Made by a program: the position numbers and the translations under genes. Positions 27,806 to 35,235 of a DNA stretch of 62,172 bases are shown here, in pieces. Location of the stretch: NCBI GenBank assembly GCA_023129165.1, contig JAGMCL010000151.1, positions 1 to 62,172 on the forward strand. Direction: 5' to 3'. The notes under the pieces were generated by a model. That model searched no databases and was not told the origin of the DNA. It saw nothing but the letters and a program-made list of their open reading frames with translations. The DNA comes from Caldifarciminota bacterium (GTDB taxonomy: Bacteria > Hydrothermota > UBA3073). Each line of letters begins with the position of its first letter. The first letter of the stretch is position 1.

Positions 27806-28318
27806 ATGATTAATGATATAATAAAAATAACTATAGAACAAAATGATGGGATCGCAGTTACTCTTCCTTATAATCCGGTTTATATTGAAAAACTTAAAGG
27901 AATAAAGGGGCACAGATAGAATACAGAACAGAAATACTGGGTATTCCCTCATTCTAAGGCTATTATAAAAAGTCTCCTTGATATCTTTAAGGGTGAGAAT
28001 GCTTGGATACCTGCCTACCGCAGGCAGGGACCCTTCTTTGAAACGAGTTGTAGGGCAAACCTTTACAGGGATTGCAGAAAGTCACAAAAATGGTAGTCGA
28101 AAGCTTCAGCTTGCGCACATAACTCTATTTGAGAATTTATGAAAATAGATGGTGTCCCTATCTGCCAACAGGCAGGTAAGAGTTCAAAAACCACTGAAAT
28201 TTACCCCGCACAATGGAATTGTGCGAGGGTTTATACGCATGTAAGTAAGAGAGATTTGGGTAAAATAGTAAGCCCATTAGATAAGATTGAGGAAGGAAGT
28301 GGCATTGGAAAATCTTAA
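27806..28318 (+). pseudogene. Decayed tyrosine recombinase (XerD/integrase family)
   Basis: The ATG frame gives MINDIIKITIEQNDGIAVTL...YIEKLKGIKGHR, then TAG (27917-27919), then NTEQKYWVFPHSKAIIKSL. The family has Trp at the TAG position as I know it (GRxWxxExKYW), so a TGG-to-TAG change is likely. The last codons (28164-28318) read SSKTTEIY...YTHVSKRDLGKIVSPLDKIEEG, the C terminus of XerD-like recombinases with the catalytic Tyr (TTEIYTHVS). Between them most of the catalytic domain is missing. Three palindromic repeats lie inside: 28010-28028, around 28048, and a 30-base in-frame insertion splitting TTEIY from THVS. The gene cannot make an active enzyme. It leads the cassette array downstream in the same orientation. 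Confidence 0.75.
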
Positions 28319-28327
28319 CACATGTAG

Positions 28328-28428
28328 GAGGTATATACCTGCCTACCGGCAGGCAGGCGACACTATGTCAGATATACCTCTATTTTGGTAGTATATACGA
28401 ACCTATTTCGTATATAAACAAGTTAGGC
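28328..28428 (+). other. attI-like region: two hairpins and a GTTAGGC core site
   Basis: Directly after the recombinase remnant come GAGGTATAT (28328-28336) pairing with ATATACCTC (28372-28380), with a CCTGCCTACCGGCAGGCAGG palindrome between. A perfect hairpin TATATACGAA/TTCGTATATA follows (28392-28401 with 28407-28416). GTTAGGC at 28422-28428 fits the integron core GTTRRRY and is the first of three identical cores. Confidence 0.55.
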
Positions 28429-28857
28429 GAAAGGCTACGCATTAATAATATGAAAAGTTTAAATTTTTGAAAAAGTATGCTTATAAGAAGGAAAAGGTTA
28501 TGTTAAATTTATGAATAAGAATTGTTCTTTGGGATGATTAGAAAAGCATTTTAAGACGACTTTTGGAGGTTTTATCTTTAGAACGGTAAGGCAGAGAATT
28601 TATAAAGAAAGTTTACTCTACTGTCCTGCTCTTATAAGCCTACATAGAGTTGTGACGGCTCTCTATAGTGGGGGTTTTTTCTCAGGAGGTAGGACGGTGG
28701 GGCAACTAAAAGCTTATGACCCACTGGTAAAAGAGAGAAAAACCAAACCCAAGTCGTCATAGGATAGGGGGGGTAAAAGTAACTCCTAGTAATCTATAGA
28801 GTTAAGTTGATTTTAGGATAAGATATTTAACACAACATTTTTTAAAAAGGGGAATTT
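28429..28857 (+). other. Unassigned spacer with an interrupted reading frame
   Basis: ATG at 28511 opens an 83-codon frame to TAG 28760 with one internal TGA at 28535; the open part runs 74 codons (reading ...FGGFIFRTVRQRIYKESLLY...). I do not recognise it. GTGGG...CCCAC and other small hairpins are present. It may be decayed coding sequence or a structured leader of the phosphoesterase gene. Confidence 0.3.
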
Positions 28858-30504
28858 ATGAAAAAAATTATAATGCTATTTCTTATTATTTCTCTAAGTG
28901 GTTTAGGATTCATAATATCATCATGTACAAAATTAACAGAACCGGAAGATGAAACATTAAGCTTTTCATTTCCACTACTGAACAAGAAACACGACCTTTA
29001 TTACCACCTCAATCATAATGCCAGGTCGATTGAGCTGTTGTTTAATGAAGATATAGATCAATCTACTGTTAATGGAAGTATCGGATTATCCGATAAAAAC
29101 GGTTCTTTAAATTCTCAATTTGATATCGGATTTTATGGAAAGCTCTTAACTTTAAAATTTCACCAGGATTTTTCTCTTAATGATGGTTGGAAGTATTTAC
29201 TAACCATTACCAAAGACTTGAAATATGTAAATGGAATGAATTTGAAAAATGATATAACCGTGGAATTGAGAACAACCGGAGAACCAATACATGTAACGGA
29301 TTCGACAAAAACAATAAAGGGCACGATTCAAAGGAATTCAATTGTTTGCATTAGCGATGTTCATATGGGTGATTCACGGGCTACAACAGAAAATTACTGC
29401 GAATTTAAAGATAATGCCGAGGCTTTAGAGAATTTTCTGGATTTTATCTTAATTAGTCCTAAGGTTAAGCAGCTTGTACTCTGTGGAGATTTATTGGATG
29501 AATGGATGGTTCCGTATGATGTTGCACCTTTTAATTCTTTAGTTGGAATTCACAATTCTGAAGATTATTTCCAGGCAATAGCTAATAATCCGGTAAATTT
29601 TCAGATCTTCGATAAATTCAGGGATATCGCTAATCACCCTAATATTGAACTGGTCTATATTCCGGGAAATCATGACATGCTTGTAACTCAAGATATAATA
29701 GAAAAAATAATACCGGGTATCATCTGGGAGGGTAATGTTGCTGGTTTGGGAATATATTCACCCTTGTATGATATCATCATGGAACATGGACACCGCTATG
29801 ATTTGTTCAATTGTCCTCAACCTCTGGTCAATAACGGACATATGATTCCTCCCGGATATTTTATAACTCGCTTATATGCCAAAGGTTTGGCATCTCAAAA
29901 TAGTTATATACTAGTTGATTATATCCCCACAAAAGGTTCATTTGAATTCTTTACTGCCTGGAATATAGCTTTTCTTTACATATTATCTGAATTCAATATG
30001 GATTGTCCCGATATGAATTCACCTAATGTCAAAATGACCGGAATAGATGATTATTACGATAATTTTTCTTTCAATGGTGCTTATGATATGTATGCTGCAA
30101 ATATTGAAGATCTTTGGCAACAAACTCAAAATGTAAATCAGGTTCCTGTTCCAATCGATGTTCTAACCGGCATCTGGAATGGTATTGACCTTTCCGGGGC
30201 ACCAATCACAGAATACATGATAAATCCATCCACAAGCCAATATAAAATTATTATTTTTGGTCATTCTCATTACCCTCATCTTATGGTGTATCCTCCAGGG
30301 AAAAACTATACAAGCATATATGCAAATTCCGGTTCCTGGGTTGATCCGGAATATAGTAAGTATAATGTTAGAACCTTTGTAGTATTAAATCCAGGAGAAT
30401 GGACCGGATCGGAAATCGATGTGATTATGCTTTATAAATATGATCCTGATGGTTTGGGATATGCACCTGTCCTTATTACTGAAGAGAGCATAGATATAGA
30501 CTAG
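28858..30504 (+). CDS. Metallophosphoesterase lipoprotein with SbsA-like Ig domain
   Basis: 548 residues from an ATG behind AAAAGGGG. A lipoprotein signal ends at SSC (Cys23), and the mature protein is probably membrane-anchored. Residues about 45-150 resemble a bacterial Ig-like (SbsA/Big_5) domain (ELLFNEDIDQSTVNGS, LKYVNGMNLKNDITVELRTT). Residues about 160-480 form a calcineurin-like phosphoesterase: Asp167 and His169 (SDVHMGD), Asp211 (CGDLLDEW), Asn271-His272-Asp273 (GNHD), HGHR near 310 and GHSH (468-471), all metal ligands. The likely role is hydrolysis of a periplasmic or extracellular phosphoester. It is the only intact gene between cores at 28422 and 30979, so I treat it as the first cassette. 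Confidence 0.88.
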   Translation: MKKIIMLFLIISLSGLGFIISSCTKLTEPEDETLSFSFPLLNKKHDLYYHLNHNARSIELLFNEDIDQSTVNGSIGLSDKNGSLNSQFDIGFYGKLLTLKFHQDFSLNDGWKYLLTITKDLKYVNGMNLKNDITVELRTTGEPIHVTDSTKTIKGTIQRNSIVCISDVHMGDSRATTENYCEFKDNAEALENFLDFILISPKVKQLVLCGDLLDEWMVPYDVAPFNSLVGIHNSEDYFQAIANNPVNFQIFDKFRDIANHPNIELVYIPGNHDMLVTQDIIEKIIPGIIWEGNVAGLGIYSPLYDIIMEHGHRYDLFNCPQPLVNNGHMIPPGYFITRLYAKGLASQNSYILVDYIPTKGSFEFFTAWNIAFLYILSEFNMDCPDMNSPNVKMTGIDDYYDNFSFNGAYDMYAANIEDLWQQTQNVNQVPVPIDVLTGIWNGIDLSGAPITEYMINPSTSQYKIIIFGHSHYPHLMVYPPGKNYTSIYANSGSWVDPEYSKYNVRTFVVLNPGEWTGSEIDVIMLYKYDPDGLGYAPVLITEESIDID

Positions 30505-30670
30505 ATTTAATTATTCTCCAATTTCTGTTGCTCGTTTCAACGCTCTCTACTCGTTCCAAACGCTCCTGCGTTGGAATGAGATGTAAAGTGTAGTTTGAAG
30601 TTGGGAATAATTTATCTCAACTACGGATACACTCCTATAATGTTACGAATTCAGAAAATCTTTTTCTTTG

Positions 30671-30985
30671 CACAAATCTACCTATCGCCTGCCTGCCGGT
30701 AGGCAGGGCAGACAGGTAACAGACAGGACTCCTACAATCTGCAACCCTCCTTTCTGTTTTTACGTTGACAAATCAAGAATTTTGCTATATAATTATATAT
30801 CACAAATTGATTTCATGTCCTACCTGACTGTAGGCAGGCAAGAGATTACTTGATGCCTTTCCTGCCTGTCGGCAGACAGGTAATTATTATCACAGCATAA
30901 AAGGTTCGTGCCTTGCGGCACCCACCCAAACCCAGCGGCAATTTGTGTTGGAGGCTGAGCTTCTTTTATGCTGGAGACGTTAGGC
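30671..30985 (+). other. attC-like site of the phosphoesterase cassette
   Basis: The left part CACAAATCTACCTATCG (30671-30687) matches sites at 31688 and 34964 but is interrupted by a 20-base palindrome insertion (30688-30707). The part at 30839-30892 matches 35123-35177. A long stem CAGCATAAAAG/CTTTTATGCTG (30893-30903 with 30963-30973) ends beside the core GTTAGGC (30979-30985), in the order expected of attC L and R boxes. A clean left core is missing. Confidence 0.55.
30765..30793 (+). promoter_or_regulatory. Consensus promoter inside the attC-like spacer
   Basis: TTGACA (30765-30770), 17 bases, TATAAT (30788-30793). It could transcribe the CPBP protease and later cassettes. The short ATG frame right after it (30814) ends within 12 codons in repeat sequence. 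Confidence 0.75.
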
Positions 30986-31027
30986 GACATTGTGGCAATA
31001 GCTAGGCTGTTTGATTGGGAAGACAAT

Positions 31028-31651
31028 ATGACAACAAAATGGAAAAGCTTGCTTGCGTTGCTTCCTACATGTCTCGTAGTGCTTGGATTGCATGTGTTCA
31101 AGAATGCAGTCTTGACTTTGCTCTTGTACCACGTTCTAATTGTCGCGACTTTAGGCTTTTCCCGGAAGGTCTCGACGTGTAGAGGAATCTGGAAGGGCTG
31201 GAGCACTCCATATGGGCTCAATCTTATTATCGTGGCATCCTCTGTTGGGCTCCTTTTATATGTCCTCCAGCCGGTAATCCTGAAAGATGGGCTGGACTTC
31301 AGACAGGCCTTGTTGGGTCTGGGCCTAGGTGATCATAACTGGCTTCCTTTCGCCCTGTATTTCTCCATTGTGCATCCTGTTCTCGAAGAGATGTTTTGGA
31401 GAGTATGTCTTGACCTAGAGCGACCTGTTCCCTTGGCTGATGATATTTGCTTCGCCTTGTACCATGTATTTGTTTTATCATTCTTTGTAAGAGCTTACTG
31501 GCTTGCCATAATATTCTGTATGCTCGTGGCCACTTCATATGTATTGAAAGCCGTCTACAAGCGGTGTAATGGCTTGCTAGTTCCAGCTTTGTCGCACGCA
31601 ACGACCGACGTCAGCATCGCCATTGCAGCGTCGATGATGCGGAGAGTATAG
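31028..31651 (+). CDS. CPBP-family (CAAX-type) intramembrane metalloprotease
   Basis: I take ATG 31028 (MTTKWKSLLALLPT). The frame opens at 30968, but that would run through the GTTAGGC core site. The 207 residues have about six hydrophobic segments. The Abi/CPBP motif 1 is PVLEEMFWR (E-E-x3-R), followed by a membrane histidine in ALYHVFVL and motif 3 in PALSHATTD. The family cleaves or senses peptides within the membrane. In bacteria roles range from bacteriocin immunity to protein processing, so the substrate is open. Its base composition is visibly more GC-rich than both neighbours, consistent with a separately acquired cassette. Confidence 0.82.
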   Translation: MTTKWKSLLALLPTCLVVLGLHVFKNAVLTLLLYHVLIVATLGFSRKVSTCRGIWKGWSTPYGLNLIIVASSVGLLLYVLQPVILKDGLDFRQALLGLGLGDHNWLPFALYFSIVHPVLEEMFWRVCLDLERPVPLADDICFALYHVFVLSFFVRAYWLAIIFCMLVATSYVLKAVYKRCNGLLVPALSHATTDVSIAIAASMMRRV

Positions 31652-31673
31652 ACTTAGCCAAGAGAAAAGAGCG

Positions 31674-31826
31674 GCACAACGTCGTATAACACATATCTAC
31701 CTATCCGCAGACAGATTAATGGAGCACTATTGCATAGTGCTACCATTAAAGGCGATTTGTCTCTCCAAACAGACGGAGGGCAGGTGAATTATTTATTAAA
31801 CATTAATATATAAAAGAGGAAATAAA
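31674..31826 (+). other. attC-like site of the CPBP protease cassette
   Basis: CACAACGTCGTATAAC (31675-31690) is an imperfect inverted copy of the cassette's own start (GTTAGGCGACATTGTG, 30979-30994), 13 of 16 positions matching. 31688-31761 is the repeat also found at 34964-35039, with the hairpin AGCACTAT-TGC-ATAGTGCT inside. No clean right core is visible; ATTAATA near 31802 may be its remnant. Confidence 0.6.
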
Positions 31827-32996
31827 ATGAAAGATGATTGGAGAATATCAAATAGGGTTACACAAATACAAAAATCTGCAATCCACGAAATGACAAGGTT
31901 ATCAAAAGAAGTGGAAGATGTGGCGTTTTTGTCCTGGGCGAAACCAACTGCCGATACGCCAGAACATATCAAAGAAGCTGCAATTTCCGCAGTAAAGAGC
32001 GGAATTGTAGGTGGATATTCTGAAAGTTCTGGTTTGTTAGAGTTACGGGAAAGGATCGTCGAGAAACTTAAAAGAGATAATTGTGTAAATGCCAATGTTT
32101 CCCAGATATTGGTCACTGTAGGTGCTATTGAAGGATTATTTGCTGCTGTAATGGCTTTGATTGACCCTGGTGATGAAGTTATTCTACCATCTCCCACATA
32201 TTCTACCCATATTCGTCAGGTTATTATTGCTTCAGGGAAACCGGTCCTTGTTCCCACAATTGAAGAAGAAGGATTCATTTTGGATGTTGATGGCATTAAG
32301 AATGCAATAAATTCCAGGACAAAGGCTATTATGTATTGCTCTCCGAGTAATCCAACTGGCACTGTCTTTGCTGAGGACCAGCTTTGTCAATTGGCTGAAA
32401 TCGCTTTAGAGAATAATTTAATGGTCATTACAGACGAAGCCTACGAATATTTTACTTATGATGGTCATAGGCATTTTAGTATAGCTTCAATTCCTAAAAT
32501 GAGAAAGAATGTAGTTAGCTGTTATACATTTACGAAAACATATGCCATGACTGGTTGGCGGATTGGCTATTTACACGCAGTCGAAGAGTTAATCCCGCAA
32601 ATTAATAAAGCACATATACCTCTTGCAATTTGTGCGCCAGTAGTTTCTCAATATGCTGCACTTGCTGCCTTGAAAGGCTCACAGGAATGTGTTGCAACAT
32701 TCAGGAAGCACTACCTCTCTACTCGTAATCTAATGTGTGAGAGGCTTGACAGACTCAATTATGTTTTTGAATATAAAAAACCAGGTGGTTCTTATCTTAT
32801 GTTTCCCAAAATCTTGTTAGAGGATGGAAAAGATTCAGCAACTTTTTGCAAGAAACTTTTGAAAGAAGCCAGAGTATCAACAACACCCGGGGTAGCTTTT
32901 GGACCAAAAGGTGAAGGGCATCTAAGGTTATCATTTTGTGTCTCTGAAGAGGAGATAAATAAAGCATTCGATAGAATGGAAGCTTATTTTAGGTAA
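31827..32996 (+). CDS. Class I/II PLP-dependent aminotransferase
   Basis: 389 residues with a GAGG ribosome site. Fold type I aminotransferase features: YSESSGLLELRERI near the N terminus, CSPSNPTGTVF around residue 172, DEAYEYFTY around 205, and the PLP-binding lysine (Lys237) in TFTKTYAMTGWRIGYL. The conserved C-terminal arginine that binds the carboxylate is in GHLRLSFC. It resembles aspartate or aromatic aminotransferases of the AspC/PatA class, and the exact amino acid cannot be deduced. It stands alone between attC-like spacers as a cassette gene and has no biosynthetic neighbours. Confidence 0.9.
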   Translation: MKDDWRISNRVTQIQKSAIHEMTRLSKEVEDVAFLSWAKPTADTPEHIKEAAISAVKSGIVGGYSESSGLLELRERIVEKLKRDNCVNANVSQILVTVGAIEGLFAAVMALIDPGDEVILPSPTYSTHIRQVIIASGKPVLVPTIEEEGFILDVDGIKNAINSRTKAIMYCSPSNPTGTVFAEDQLCQLAEIALENNLMVITDEAYEYFTYDGHRHFSIASIPKMRKNVVSCYTFTKTYAMTGWRIGYLHAVEELIPQINKAHIPLAICAPVVSQYAALAALKGSQECVATFRKHYLSTRNLMCERLDRLNYVFEYKKPGGSYLMFPKILLEDGKDSATFCKKLLKEARVSTTPGVAFGPKGEGHLRLSFCVSEEEINKAFDRMEAYFR

Positions 32997-33208
32997 TTCT
33001 TTAATCAGTATGTGCCTTCGGTACTTTTTTCAAATCCTCTTTCGGAGAACTTCAGATACACTCGGATCTATAAAAAGGAATTTGTCCCTCTCTACCTATC
33101 GGTAGACAGGCGGTTCTCCCTTCCTGATTCGTGCTCTTTGACATACTTATTGAGATATTGACCGTAACAAACCACGGAGGTCTTTGAGGGTTAACCATGA
33201 CCAGTAAT

Positions 33209-33283
33209 CTATTCATTTTGATTTAACGGATATAGTTCAATATGGAGGTTAATACCGACTTCAAGGTCATATTTTTTATTCAT
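33209..33283 (-). CDS. Possible 24-residue peptide, opposite to the cassettes
   Basis: The minus strand shows a complete expression set: TTGAAT-17-TATAAT (33357-33329), then GAGGAGGT five bases before an ATG at 33283, encoding MNKKYDLEVGINLHIELYPL plus NQNE and a TAG. I do not recognise the peptide. It could be a true small gene, or the surviving 5' end of a longer one. The promoter overlaps the attC-like site of the aminotransferase cassette. Confidence 0.4.
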   Translation of the reverse strand: MNKKYDLEVGINLHIELYPLNQNE

Positions 33284-33328
33284 AATACCTCCTCAAGTAT
33301 GTTAGAAAAAAATCACTTTTGTGGAACT

Positions 33329-33357
33329 ATTATAACACACACTATCAAAAAATTCAA
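33329..33357 (-). promoter_or_regulatory. Reverse promoter in the aminotransferase attC-like site
   Basis: Minus strand: TTGAAT (33357-33352), 17 bases, TATAAT (33334-33329). Confidence 0.55.
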
Positions 33358-33394
33358 AATATATCCGTTCATTTTTATAGTATAAACGTTAGGC
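33330..33394 (+). other. Compact attC-like site of the aminotransferase cassette
   Basis: TTATAAC (33330-33336, degenerate left core), ACTAT (33341-33345) pairing with ATAGT near 33377, and right core GTTAGGC (33388-33394). At 65 bases it has the size of classical attC sites. Confidence 0.5.
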
Positions 33395-33428
33395 GAAATT
33401 TTGCTTATTGTTTTCAATGTGATTTAAC

Positions 33429-34928
33429 ATGAGATTCGCAGTTAAAGACACCTTAACGGAAGAAGAAATCCACAAAGGTCTTAGAGCGGTTATCAAAGAT
33501 GGTTTAACCACTCAAATGATGGTAACACTGACGGGAGGTGTGTTCCTGGTCGCCTTTGCGTTGAAGCTTGGGGCTTCTAACCTGATGATTGGACTTCTGG
33601 CTGCTATCCCTCCGTTAGCACAGTTGATTCAGATTCCTTCGATTTATTTGGTTGAGAAAATACGAAATAGGCGAGTAATTAATGTGTATGCAACTGCTTC
33701 AAGCAGGATATTCTGGTTGGTAATTGCCTTAATTCCATTCCTATTCTCTATTGAGGCAGGATTGGCCTTTCTCATTGTAGCGCTATTGCTACATACAGCC
33801 TTCGCTGCGGTGGGAGGTTGCAGTTGGAACTCCTGGATGCGTGACCTCGTGCCAGAAGACCGATTGGGTGCATTTTTCTCGAAACGGATGAGCTTAGCTA
33901 TGGCATTGGGTATCCCTCTTAGCCTGGCTGCGGGATTTTATATTGATTACTGGAAAAAGCTATTTCCAGATTATGAGTTATACGGCTATTCAATTCTTTT
34001 TTTCTTGGGATTCCTTGCAGGTATGCTTGGCGTTTACTTCATATCCACCATACCAGAGCCTCGTATGGCGCCCGTAGAGAGAAAAAGAAATATTTTCAAG
34101 TTGATTTTACAGCCATTTAAGGAGGCTAACTTCAAAAGCCTTCTTATGTTTTCAGGTTCATGGAGTTTCGCAGTCAATTTAGCTGCTCCATTTTTTACCG
34201 TTTACATGCTTAAAAGATTACAATTGGACATGTCGTTTATTATTGGTCTCTTGGTATTGAGTCAACTGACAAGTCTCGCATTTTTACGAATCTGGGGTAA
34301 ATTCACAGACCGTTTCAGTAACAAATCGGTACTTGGCGTAAGCGGCCCTTTATTCATGCTGTGCATCCTCGCATGGACTTTTACAACCATGCCTGAGAAG
34401 CATATATTAACTATTCCGTTATTAATAGCCATACACATCTTTATGGGCGTTTCGATAGCGGGAGTGACCCTGGCTTCGGGGAACATCGGGCTTAAACTTG
34501 CACCAAAGGGGCAGGCAACCGCATATTTAGCCGCAAATAGTCTTGTTAATTCCTTAGCAGCAGGTATTGCACCAGTTTTAGGTGGTAAGTTTGCCGACTT
34601 CTTTGCAGGGCGTGAACTTGCCTGGGCGCTAAAATATACAAGTCCAACAGGAGAACTGCTTATTCCAACATTGAACTTCCAACAGTGGGATTTCTTCTTC
34701 TTCCTCGCATTCTTAATAGGTTTGTATTCTATTCACCGATTGGCTATGGTAAAAGAGGTTGGGGAGGTTGAAAGGAAAATTGTTATCCGTGAACTTATTT
34801 CAGAGGTAAAAAGACCAATAAGAAATTTCTCCACTGCTGGCGGACTACGCCATATGACCCAATTTCCTTTTTTAGTCGTTAGAACAACCTTCAATAGGCG
34901 AAAGGGAGAGAAACACAAGAAAATATGA
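33429..34928 (+). CDS. MFS transporter
   Basis: 499 residues with about twelve hydrophobic helices. The major facilitator family is supported by the loop after the second helix (LVEKIRNRRVINVYATASSR) and the paired segment WNSWMRDLVPEDRLGAFFSK. The C-terminal cytoplasmic tail (RELISEVKRPIRNF) follows the last helix. These uncharacterised MFS proteins are common in environmental genomes, and I cannot assign a substrate. The gene begins 35 bases after the core at 33388. Its cassette ends are a 17-base inverted repeat (33388-33404 with 34950-34966, one mismatch), the clearest cassette in the array. Confidence 0.85.
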   Translation: MRFAVKDTLTEEEIHKGLRAVIKDGLTTQMMVTLTGGVFLVAFALKLGASNLMIGLLAAIPPLAQLIQIPSIYLVEKIRNRRVINVYATASSRIFWLVIALIPFLFSIEAGLAFLIVALLLHTAFAAVGGCSWNSWMRDLVPEDRLGAFFSKRMSLAMALGIPLSLAAGFYIDYWKKLFPDYELYGYSILFFLGFLAGMLGVYFISTIPEPRMAPVERKRNIFKLILQPFKEANFKSLLMFSGSWSFAVNLAAPFFTVYMLKRLQLDMSFIIGLLVLSQLTSLAFLRIWGKFTDRFSNKSVLGVSGPLFMLCILAWTFTTMPEKHILTIPLLIAIHIFMGVSIAGVTLASGNIGLKLAPKGQATAYLAANSLVNSLAAGIAPVLGGKFADFFAGRELAWALKYTSPTGELLIPTLNFQQWDFFFFLAFLIGLYSIHRLAMVKEVGEVERKIVIRELISEVKRPIRNFSTAGGLRHMTQFPFLVVRTTFNRRKGEKHKKI

Positions 34929-34949
34929 TTCAATCTTTTAATAGAACAG

Positions 34950-35192
34950 GCAAAACTTCGCCTAACACACATATCTACCTATCGGCAGACAGGTTAATGG
35001 AGCACTATTGCATAGTGCTACCGTTAAAGGCGATTTGTCCCTCTCTACCTATCGATAGACAGGCAAACAGACTGAGGGCAGGCCTACCTGACGCCTGCCT
35101 GCCGGTAGGCAGGGTAGACACGCAAGAGATTACTTTGACGCCTTTCCTGCCTGTCGGCAGACAGGTAATTATTATCAGCGCAAACGTTATCT
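34950..35192 (+). other. attC-like site of the MFS cassette, enlarged by repeats
   Basis: Left core GCCTAAC (34960-34966) fits RYYYAAC exactly. 34964-35039 repeats 31688-31761, including hairpin AGCACTAT-TGC-ATAGTGCT. 35123-35177 repeats 30839-30892. The right junction GTTATCT (35186-35192) is off consensus. CCTGCC-type palindromes at about 35044, 35090 and 35147 enlarge the site to about 240 bases. Confidence 0.6.
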
Positions 35193-35235
35193 ACCATTCC
35201 AAGCAAAGCAACATAAAATGAGGGGTTTTAGGTTT

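Noticed and set aside
28511..28762. TGA recoded as an amino acid
   Set aside because: Other genes end normally at TGA (secE, the MsbA-like exporter), so a single internal TGA is better read as decay.
30820..31221. 133-codon minus-strand frame
   Set aside because: Overlaps an attC-like stem and the CPBP protease coding strand; no ribosome site and no recognisable domain.
34925..35221. 98-codon plus-strand frame
   Set aside because: It covers the attC-like spacer and palindromes; the peptide is translated repeat sequence (LPVGRVDTQ-like).
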